Source: Calditrichota bacterium
GTDB taxonomy: Bacteria > Calditrichota > Calditrichia > RBG-13-44-9 > J075
DNA length: 5,157 nucleotides
Assembly (NCBI GenBank): GCA_003695285.1
Contig: RFIL01000584.1
Span: 1-5,157 of the forward strand
Reading direction: 5' to 3'
Shown here piece by piece: positions 1-4,923 of this stretch (within the stretch, counting starts at the first letter, position 1; the number at the start of each line of letters is the position of its first letter). The position numbers were made by a program, and so were the translations under genes. The notes beneath the pieces are model-generated. The model saw only the letters and a program-made list of their open reading frames with translations. It did no database searches and was not told the DNA's origin.

Positions 1-362
1 GCGGTGACCTCAACCGCTTCGGTCTCCAAACTCACCGGCGTCAGTTTCACATTTAACTGAACCGGTTTATTGTTGGTCACCATGACATCCGTGGCCACAT
101 AGCGGGCATAGCCGATGTAGCTGAATTCCACATTGTACATTCCCGGTGCTAAGGGTGTGATGATGAACTCGCCCTCCTCATTAGTGGCGCTTCCCATCTC
201 TGTTCCGACGACCACCACATTCACCCCAACCAAAGGTTCTCCGGTATTGGCGTCGACCACCTTGCCGAGGATTTTTCCGGAATTCTGGGCGAGTAGGGAA
301 ATGCTGAAAATCAATGCCAAAAAAAATATATTTATTGCATAGGGAAAATGCCGGATTGTCAT
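1..362 (-). CDS. TonB-dependent receptor, N-terminal part (cut by the left window edge)
   Basis: The 120 visible codons start at ATG 360-362, with an AAGGAG Shine-Dalgarno at 369-374 spaced 6 nt away. Residues 1-25 form a signal peptide: a short charged start (MTIRH), a hydrophobic core, and likely cleavage in LLA|QNSGK. Residues about 28-108 are a carboxypeptidase-regulatory-like (CarboxypepD_reg-like) beta-sandwich, with GKVVDANTGEPLVGVNVVV, then T/NEEGEF, then FSYIGY. The stretch ending SLETEAVEVT resembles the linker that normally precedes a TonB plug domain. The plug and barrel would lie outside the window, so receptor identity is inferred from this leader; a barrel-less surface protein with the same domain remains possible. 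In the family these are outer-membrane importers energised by TonB, and the substrate cannot be told from this part. Only 52 nt separate it from ribA upstream on the same strand, with no convincing terminator, so co-transcription with ribA is possible. Confidence 0.85.
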   Translation of the reverse strand, partial: MTIRHFPYAINIFFLALIFSISLLAQNSGKILGKVVDANTGEPLVGVNVVVVGTEMGSATNEEGEFIITPLAPGMYNVEFSYIGYARYVATDVMVTNNKPVQLNVKLTPVSLETEAVEVT

Positions 363-414
363 TTTTGACTCCTTAAGACCTGCTTATTTTCAGTGATTAT
401 TCAAAAAATTGAAA

Positions 415-1065
415 TTAAACCGCCGGTTTTTGATAATGAAGAATTTTTTCCGGGTCAGAAAAATCCAGTTTCAGCAAGTGACCGGATTTTTTAGCTTTGG
501 TCATGAGATAAAACCGATTGATGGGATTCGGGGCAATTTGCAAGGGGATGCGAGCCGTGACGCGAATACCGTTCTCTTCTAAACCTTCTATTTTACGGGG
601 ATTGTTGGTCAGCAACCTTACGGAATTGACCCCCAGATCTTTCAAGATGGCGGCAGCCACATCGTAACGGCGCAAGTCATCCGGAAAACCAAGGAGATGA
701 TTGGCTTCCACGGTATCGTAACCGCTTTCCTGGAGGGCATAGGCCCGGATTTTATTCCCCAGCCCGATACCGCGACCTTCCTGACGGAGATAAATTACCA
801 GGCCCCGTCCTTCCTTGGCAATGTATTCCAGAGCTGCTTCCAGCTGCTCCCGGCAATCGCACTTCAAAGAGCCCAGCACCTCGCTGGTCAGGCATTCGGA
901 ATGAATCCGAACCAGTAGCTCTTCTGTATCGCCTATTTCGCCCATCTGAATCGCCAGATGCTCTTTGTCATCCACATTGGTATGGTACACGCTTAACAGA
1001 AATGTCCCATAGTGGGTTGGTAAGTTTGCTTGAGAGTAGCGTGTGACCTCTATTTTAATAGACAT
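415..1065 (-). CDS. ribA: GTP cyclohydrolase II (riboflavin biosynthesis), stand-alone RibA
   Basis: RibA is a cytosolic zinc enzyme that converts GTP to 2,5-diamino-6-ribosylamino-4(3H)-pyrimidinone 5'-phosphate, formate and pyrophosphate, the first step from GTP to riboflavin, FMN and FAD. The 216-residue product aligns along its length with E. coli RibA (about 196 aa). The zinc ligands C58, C69 and C71 sit in HSECLTSEVLGSLKCDC. The GTP-binding signature RQEGRGIGLGNKIRAYALQ starts at residue 94, followed by GYDTVEANHLLGF. D130 and R132 match the proton acceptor and nucleophile positions of the family, and LLTNNPRKIE (151-160) is canonical. It is not fused to a RibB (DHBP synthase) domain, unlike the common RibBA. 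The start at 1065 is preferred to an in-frame ATG at 1092, because the Shine-Dalgarno (1073-1080) lies between them. It follows the Fe-S photolyase gene by 210 nt on the same strand. Confidence 0.96.
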   Translation of the reverse strand: MSIKIEVTRYSQANLPTHYGTFLLSVYHTNVDDKEHLAIQMGEIGDTEELLVRIHSECLTSEVLGSLKCDCREQLEAALEYIAKEGRGLVIYLRQEGRGIGLGNKIRAYALQESGYDTVEANHLLGFPDDLRRYDVAAAILKDLGVNSVRLLTNNPRKIEGLEENGIRVTARIPLQIAPNPINRFYLMTKAKKSGHLLKLDFSDPEKILHYQKPAV

Positions 1066-1072
1066 GGGAATT

Positions 1073-1080
1073 TCTCCTTT
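1073..1080 (-). promoter_or_regulatory. ribA ribosome binding site that decides the start
   Basis: Read on the minus strand this is AAAGGAGA, with 7 nt to ATG at 1063-1065. The alternative upstream ATG (1090-1092) would place this site inside the coding sequence and has no comparable purine run in front of it. The extra nine residues it would add (MKKIKGEIP) are not expected from RibA homologues, which begin close to the SIKIEVTRYSQANLPT segment. Confidence 0.8.
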
Positions 1081-1117
1081 AATTTTCTTCATTTCAAAAG
1101 CTTTTCATTGGATGTGC

Positions 1118-1146
1118 AATTTAAAGGAGAGTTACATGGAAAGCAA
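1118..1146 (-). promoter_or_regulatory. Possible ribA promoter
   Basis: On the minus strand a TTGCTT (-35, 1141-1146) is followed after 17 nt by TAAATT (-10, 1118-1123). This would start transcription near 1111 and give a leader of about 45 nt. The match to consensus is moderate. The support is positional: the -35 is preceded by TTTTTCTTG and by the TGAGCG repeat, the same arrangement as at the stronger lipoprotein-gene promoter (4316-4344). If real, ribA has its own promoter besides any read-through from the photolyase gene. Confidence 0.45.
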
Positions 1147-1154
1147 GAAAAATA

Positions 1155-1173
1155 TCGCTCAAATCGCTCATTT
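1155..1173 (-). repeat. TGAGCG direct-repeat box, ribA copy
   Basis: Nineteen bases identical to 4361-4379, in the same orientation. On the minus strand the core is two 9-bp units, ATGAGCGAT followed by TTGAGCGAT. It lies just upstream of the predicted ribA -35. Related blocks follow on the plus-strand side: GCGGCAAGT at 1190-1198, then 12 nt, then ATAGC at 1211-1215; the same trio with the same 12-nt gap occurs at 4419-4444. It may be a regulator site or a piece of a dispersed repeat. Confidence 0.75.
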
Positions 1174-1275
1174 TGGGTATTGATAAGCGGCGGCAAGTTT
1201 AGGGAGGGATATAGCTGTTCCATGGCCGATCTGAACACATAGATGAAAGCGTTCCTGTAGGAAAAAATGTATGGA

Positions 1276-2826
1276 TTATAGATTTTCCATATCTTGACGA
1301 TATACCTCTGGCTGGCGAGAAATATTCTCCTTTTCATTTTGTGACATCCGATCAAGATTTTTGTAAACAAAACCGATTCGTGGATGGTTTTCTAACCGGG
1401 AGCGATGCCGATGGTAAAAATCCCAGTATAGCACATTGAATGGACAGGCTCTGGCACCAATTCGCTGTTTCGGGTCATATTCACAGTGCTGACAATAGTC
1501 GCTCATTTTGTTGATGTAATTAGCGCTGGAAACGTAGGGTTTCGTAGCCACCAGACCGCCGTCGGCAAATTGACTCATCCCTCTGGTATTGGGCAACTCC
1601 ACCCACTGAATCGCATCCAGGTAAATGCCTAAATACCACTCATCCACTTCCATGGGATCGATACCTGCCAAAAGGGCAAAGTTGCCGGTGATCATTAATC
1701 GCTGAATATGGTGCGCATAACCCATTTCCAGGGATTGGGAAATGGCTTTGTGCATACAATACATGCGCGTTTTACCCGTCCAATAAAAAGCGGGCAAAGG
1801 AAGTCGATGTCCCAAAAAATTGTTCTGTTCGTAATCCGGCATTTGATACCAATACACTCCCCGCATAAATTCACGCCAACCGATAATTTGTCTGACAAAC
1901 CCCTCGATTTGTGCCAAGCTGATTTGTTGGGGATTTTCCTTCCAGAACGTCAATGCTGCTTCCACCACCTCACTGGCGCTAATCATTTTGGTATTCAACG
2001 GAAATGATAGCAATGAATGGAAAAGGAATGGGTATTGGGCGCTTATAGCATCCTGATAAATACCAAAGTAAGCGAGACGATTTTTAAGAAAATCATCTAA
2101 CATCTTTAAGGCTTGTGCCCGGTTGATGGGCCACCACACCGCTCCTTCTTTGCATTTTCCAATGGTGGGAAGTTTGAATTTTCGAACCATCGATAGAATT
2201 AACTCAACATCGTGCTGAAATTGGGGAATGGGGGGCGGAACGATGTTTTTAGGGAGCGGTTGACGATTTTGCACGTCATAATTCCAACGACCACCAACAG
2301 GTTGATCCCCTTCCATTAAGACGTGATGTTTACGGCGCATGTATCGATAAAACGATTCCATAAGCAGGGTTTTCTTTCCATAAAAAAACTCTCCCACCTC
2401 GTTTCGTTCAGTATAAAAATGTTCACTACTTACCATTCGAACCGGAATCCTGAGTCGGGACTCCAACTGCCGGAATTTCACCTCATGGCGATATTCATCC
2501 GGCTCCTGGTATTCTAATAATTCCGGATGCTGTGTTTTAACCAGTTGCAGCAGATTTTCCTCAAAGCTCTGTCGATTTTCAGTAGAATCCAAGGGGATAT
2601 AAACAACCCGATGACCTGCATCCCGCAGATGAGTAGCAAACCCACGCATGGCTGCAAAGAAAGATATTAATTTCTGGATATGATGCGGTGCATAAACAGC
2701 TTCGGGTAAGATCTCCATCAAGACATAGAGGATGTCCGGACGAAGTTCTTTGAACCAGAAATGGTTTGGATTCAATTGATCGCCCAGAATAAGCCGTATA
2801 ATTGAGATATCAGTAGTTTGATTCAT
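1276..2826 (-). CDS. phrB: Iron-sulfur bacterial cryptochrome/photolyase (PhrB/CryB type, probable (6-4) photolyase)
   Basis: The 516-residue protein has the layout and usual length of the 'photolyase-related' FeS-BCP family. An N-terminal alpha/beta antenna domain carries LGDQL (14-18) and APHHIQKL (46-53), and a C-terminal helical FAD domain covers about residues 210-490. Four cysteines fit a 4Fe-4S cluster: C357, C445, C448 and C461, in YCMHK, YCQHC and ACPFN. From memory of Agrobacterium PhrB (Cys350/438/441/454), all four fall at a constant offset of +7. The same offset places H372-H373 on the His pair at the lesion site and W349, W397 and Y398 on the electron-transfer residues. Characterised relatives repair (6-4) photoproducts in blue light using FAD, with 6,7-dimethyl-8-ribityllumazine as antenna; a signalling cryptochrome role cannot be excluded. 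No frameshift or missing key residue was seen. The start at 2826 has an odd seven-G tract (2832-2838) in place of a normal Shine-Dalgarno. ribA follows downstream on the same strand. Confidence 0.95.
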   Translation of the reverse strand: MNQTTDISIIRLILGDQLNPNHFWFKELRPDILYVLMEILPEAVYAPHHIQKLISFFAAMRGFATHLRDAGHRVVYIPLDSTENRQSFEENLLQLVKTQHPELLEYQEPDEYRHEVKFRQLESRLRIPVRMVSSEHFYTERNEVGEFFYGKKTLLMESFYRYMRRKHHVLMEGDQPVGGRWNYDVQNRQPLPKNIVPPPIPQFQHDVELILSMVRKFKLPTIGKCKEGAVWWPINRAQALKMLDDFLKNRLAYFGIYQDAISAQYPFLFHSLLSFPLNTKMISASEVVEAALTFWKENPQQISLAQIEGFVRQIIGWREFMRGVYWYQMPDYEQNNFLGHRLPLPAFYWTGKTRMYCMHKAISQSLEMGYAHHIQRLMITGNFALLAGIDPMEVDEWYLGIYLDAIQWVELPNTRGMSQFADGGLVATKPYVSSANYINKMSDYCQHCEYDPKQRIGARACPFNVLYWDFYHRHRSRLENHPRIGFVYKNLDRMSQNEKENISRQPEVYRQDMENL

Positions 2827-2831
2827 GTCTA

Positions 2832-2838
2832 CCCCCCC
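2832..2838 (-). other. Seven-G homopolymer in the phrB translation initiation region
   Basis: On the minus strand the phrB start is preceded by GGGGGGG, 5 nt from ATG. It is the only purine-rich stretch available to act as a Shine-Dalgarno, whereas the other intact genes here use AAGGAG, AAAGGAGA or GGAGGA. Its length could vary by replication slippage, which would alter spacing but not the reading frame. Confidence 0.4.
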
Positions 2839-2868
2839 TATAATTAAGAGAAAATGTTGTACGCAAAT

Positions 2869-2907
2869 TATAAAAGCGCCCGGCTTATATTACCAGGCGC
2901 TTTTATA
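2869..2907 (-). terminator. Rho-independent terminator of the DUF4397 lipoprotein gene
   Basis: A perfect 12-bp inverted repeat (2869-2880 TATAAAAGCGCC and 2896-2907 GGCGCTTTTATA) encloses a 15-nt loop. A GC-rich core of five pairs is next to a run of T in the 3' arm, then ATT. It begins 28 nt after the lipoprotein stop codon and ends 42 nt before the phrB start, so it separates the two genes. The stem is symmetric and could also terminate transcription arriving on the plus strand, but no plus-strand gene is seen to use it. Confidence 0.85.
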
Positions 2908-2935
2908 TTTGTCCTTTAGAGAGAGTGGAATGGGT

Positions 2936-4252
2936 TTATTTATTAACGATGGTTTCAACTCCCAGGTTTTGACCGCCAACCCCATTTATAGAACCTTTAG
3001 CAAAGACCGTGTAGATTTTACCGTTCTCCAGCACAATCCCTGGAAGGTCTAATACAACCGTTACCCCATCCGCAGTACGAACCTGTAGGTCATAAGTTCC
3101 GGCATCCAGCGGGGTAAAAGCCGTCACTTCCTTAAATTCGATATCGTCAAATACCGTCGTGCCATCGGTCAGAGTGATATCCACCATCGGGGCATCGGGA
3201 GATGCATGGAGGAATCGTACATGAGCTTTACCGGCTGCAGGCGCAGTGAGGTCGTCTTCCAGCACGAGCGGTTCAATGGCGGAGAGGAAATTCACCGCAA
3301 ACACCGAATAAAATTGGTTCGGGCGCAGGGTCAGGTTCGCGTCGATCACCGTGGTAGTGGTACCGCTGGCATTCACCTTAAAGTTGCGGCTACCAGCACC
3401 TACAGCAAGGTAGCCGGTGCTGTTGGGAAATTCCAGCGGGGCGCTATTCACTACAATGCCATCGACCAGCAGATCAACGCCCGGGGCATCCGGAGAGGCA
3501 TGGGTTACCTGAACATTAGCGGTAGCTGCGGTGAAATCGGCAAAACCATTGCCATTACCATTATCCACAAAAGCTCTCACGGCAAAGGAAACCATATCGG
3601 AATTATCCAGGGTTCCGGATGCGATGAAGGTATAAACCGTCCCGGCAGTTAGAGTAATCGGATTAAAGACCACCACTTCAGCCGTTAATCCAGCGGGGGT
3701 CACGACAAATGTATAGTCGCCTGCCGGAACCTCTGCGTATCCGGTAATATCCTGAAAGGCAGCATTGCTGAATACCGCATTTCCACTTCCATCATTCACT
3801 TTGATATCCACTGCGGGGGCATCCGGGGAGGCATGAACAAAGCGCACTTTGGCATTGGTAGAAGATGGTGTACGCATATCTTCGGAAACGATTGCGGTAA
3901 TATTTGCCAGGTCCCCTACTGCATAAACTGTATAATCCTTATTGGCTTCCAGGGTTAAATCCGCATCAATTACCACCGGAGTAGACTGACCTGCCGGAGA
4001 GACCGATACATTATGGGTGCCAGCATCCACTTCCACATAACCGGATGTTTCCTGATAACCCAGGGAAGAAATAGCAACGGTTCCATCGATTCGAACATCT
4101 ACTTCCGGAGCATCATAGCTGAGATGAATCACACGGATCTTCGCTTTATCACTAACGGGATTTATCCCATTGTCATTATCATCGCTGCAGGAAGCGACTA
4201 ATACGAATACTGCTAAAATCAGCCAACTGAGAAAAAATTTTCTCTTTAACAT
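2936..4252 (-). CDS. Lipoprotein with four tandem DUF4397 domains
   Basis: The 438-residue product starts with a lipoprotein signal: charged MLKRK, a hydrophobic core, and lipobox VASC with the acylated cysteine at C22. The mature start CSDDNDN is acidic, as in many surface-exposed lipoproteins of the Bacteroidota lineage, so outer-membrane surface display is plausible. Four homologous beta-rich units begin near residues 37, 134, 245 and 343. Each opens with the motif HASPDAPxVD (140-149, 251-260, 349-358; degenerate HLSYDAPEVD at 43-52) and contains a middle (G/D)AGxxxxxV segment and a late YTV(Y/F)A or related strand. This is the DUF4397 pattern; its biochemical function is not known, and an adhesive or cell-envelope role is only a guess. 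A GGAGGA Shine-Dalgarno (4259-4264) lies 6 nt from the ATG, a strong promoter lies at 4316-4344 and a terminator at 2869-2907, so it appears to be a single-gene transcript. Confidence 0.93.
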   Translation of the reverse strand: MLKRKFFLSWLILAVFVLVASCSDDNDNGINPVSDKAKIRVIHLSYDAPEVDVRIDGTVAISSLGYQETSGYVEVDAGTHNVSVSPAGQSTPVVIDADLTLEANKDYTVYAVGDLANITAIVSEDMRTPSSTNAKVRFVHASPDAPAVDIKVNDGSGNAVFSNAAFQDITGYAEVPAGDYTFVVTPAGLTAEVVVFNPITLTAGTVYTFIASGTLDNSDMVSFAVRAFVDNGNGNGFADFTAATANVQVTHASPDAPGVDLLVDGIVVNSAPLEFPNSTGYLAVGAGSRNFKVNASGTTTTVIDANLTLRPNQFYSVFAVNFLSAIEPLVLEDDLTAPAAGKAHVRFLHASPDAPMVDITLTDGTTVFDDIEFKEVTAFTPLDAGTYDLQVRTADGVTVVLDLPGIVLENGKIYTVFAKGSINGVGGQNLGVETIVNK

Positions 4253-4294
4253 AAAAAATCCTCCGATTAGGTTAAAATTTATCGTCCAATTAGC

Positions 4295-4310
4295 ATGAGC
4301 GATATGAGCG
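4295..4310 (+). repeat. TGAGCG direct-repeat box at the lipoprotein-gene transcription start (inverted copy)
   Basis: The plus strand reads ATGAGCGATATGAGCG, two 9-bp-spaced TGAGCG units. It matches the other two boxes at 15 of 16 positions but lies in the opposite orientation. It covers roughly +1 to +15 of the predicted lipoprotein transcript, a classic position for a repressor operator. CCAA occurs just outside it (4286-4289), as it does beside the other two boxes. Confidence 0.65.
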
Positions 4311-4315
4311 TTTAT

Positions 4316-4344
4316 ACAATAATCAATAAACCCAAACTTGTCAA
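4316..4344 (-). promoter_or_regulatory. Sigma70-type promoter of the DUF4397 lipoprotein gene
   Basis: The minus strand shows a perfect TTGACA -35 (4339-4344), 17 nt, then TATTGT as -10 (4316-4321), giving a start near 4309 and a leader of roughly 57 nt before the GGAGGA site. Spacing is ideal and the surroundings are AT-rich. The E. coli-like form differs from the TAnnTTTG -7 element of Bacteroidia. Two TGAGCG boxes in opposite orientation flank it. Confidence 0.75.
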
Positions 4345-4360
4345 GAAAAAAAATAAAATT

Positions 4361-4379
4361 TCGCTCAAATCGCTCATTT
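4361..4379 (-). repeat. TGAGCG direct-repeat box upstream of the lipoprotein-gene promoter
   Basis: Nineteen bases identical to 1155-1173. The minus-strand core is ATGAGCGAT followed by TTGAGCG, about 17 nt upstream of the -35. Together with the inverted box at 4295-4310 it brackets the promoter, the outer ends being 83 bp apart. The block GCGGCAAGT (4419-4427), 12 nt, ATAGC (4440-4444) repeats the arrangement seen near ribA. Confidence 0.75.
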
Positions 4380-4503
4380 GGATTTTTGAAAAGAAGAAAC
4401 CTGTTTGGCTATAATAAAGCGGCAAGTATTTTATTTCGAATAGCGATGCGAATCCTCAAAGCGACGAGAAACAACGCATTCGGAGTTATGGATAAAACTT
4501 TTT

Positions 4504-4812
4504 TTAATGGTAGGAAGGAAGAAGCTCCTCATTCGATAAGCCTGCGGAGGAACGCCGGTTAATGTTCAAAAGAGAAAGCGCTGCAGTGGTCAATTTCATT
4601 TCCAATTTTTTAGAGGTGTCGCTGGCCTGGCTGCCCTCCGGCTAGTTTTGCACCCCGGAACGCGCTGCCTGAACCATCTGATCAGGGGTGCGGCTGCGCT
4701 TATCCATGTAGCGGTCAAAGAAGCGTACTGTTAGATCATAAATGAGCTGAGTTAACTGTCAGGTTTTCAGCTTCCGGTAGCCGCCATGTTTGGGGATCAG
4801 TTCCTCACTCAT
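4504..4812 (-). pseudogene. Decayed 'four helix bundle suffix domain' protein gene
   Basis: Reading the minus strand from ATG 4810-4812 gives one continuous frame of 102 sense or stop codons ending at TAA 4504-4506. It is interrupted by TGA at codon 18 (4759-4761) and TAG at codon 57 (4642-4644). The remaining residues match the four helix bundle suffix family: LIPKHGGYRKLK at 5-16, then QLTQLIYDLTVRFFDRYMDK, RSRTPDQMVQAARSGVQN, and PEGSQASDTSKKLEMKLT. In intact members, as I recall them, the first stop replaces the region KSFQ and the second the I in QNIAEG. The second looks like a one-base loss followed by a one-base gain, because the frame recovers at PEG. After residue about 78 the similarity fades, with EELL near 95-98 perhaps a remnant of the ASLEELLLDYED helix, and the rest of the usual longer C-terminus is missing. 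The family is related to the 23S rRNA intervening-sequence (S23) four-helix proteins and has no settled function. I see no sign that this copy is expressed. Confidence 0.82.
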
Positions 4813-4923
4813 TGAAGAGCTATCCTAGCAATTCATTTTCCTTACCATAATAGAACGACATTTTTTCTTTCATAAGAAAACAAATTCATACCCGAATCTG
4901 ATGATAAAATGAACCCTACCATT

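Noticed and set aside
400..413. Short inverted repeat TTCAA-AAAA-TTGAA after ribA
   Set aside because: Five AT-rich pairs in an AT-rich gap are expected by chance and do not form a credible terminator.
1136..1183. 15-codon plus-strand frame (MESKKNIAQIAHFGY) with a good AAAGGAGA site 5 nt before its ATG
   Set aside because: It lies across the repeat box and antisense to the predicted ribA promoter, has no promoter of its own, and the second repeat copy does not preserve the frame or start.
1089..1370. 93-codon minus-strand frame covering the phrB-ribA gap
   Set aside because: It overlaps the phrB 3' end in another frame, has no recognisable domain, and spans the repeat box and the likely ribA promoter.
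2867..2872. TATAAT on the minus strand upstream of phrB
   Set aside because: It overlaps the edge of the terminator stem and has no acceptable -35 at 16-18 nt, so I do not call a phrB promoter there; the phrB promoter remains unidentified.
3206..3652. 148-codon plus-strand open frame
   Set aside because: It lies wholly inside the DUF4397 gene on the opposite strand and its translation is low-complexity with no domain; it is a shadow of the repeated coding sequence.
4338..4562. 74-codon plus-strand frame in the lipoprotein upstream region
   Set aside because: It runs through the promoter, the TGAGCG box and into the pseudogene's reverse strand. The RSNRSF string it shares with another frame near 1155 is only the translated DNA repeat.
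4863..4880. Hairpin TTTTCTT/AAGAAAA between the photolyase fragment and the pseudogene
   Set aside because: A seven-pair, nearly all-AT stem without a GC core or following T-run in the minus direction is too weak to call a terminator.
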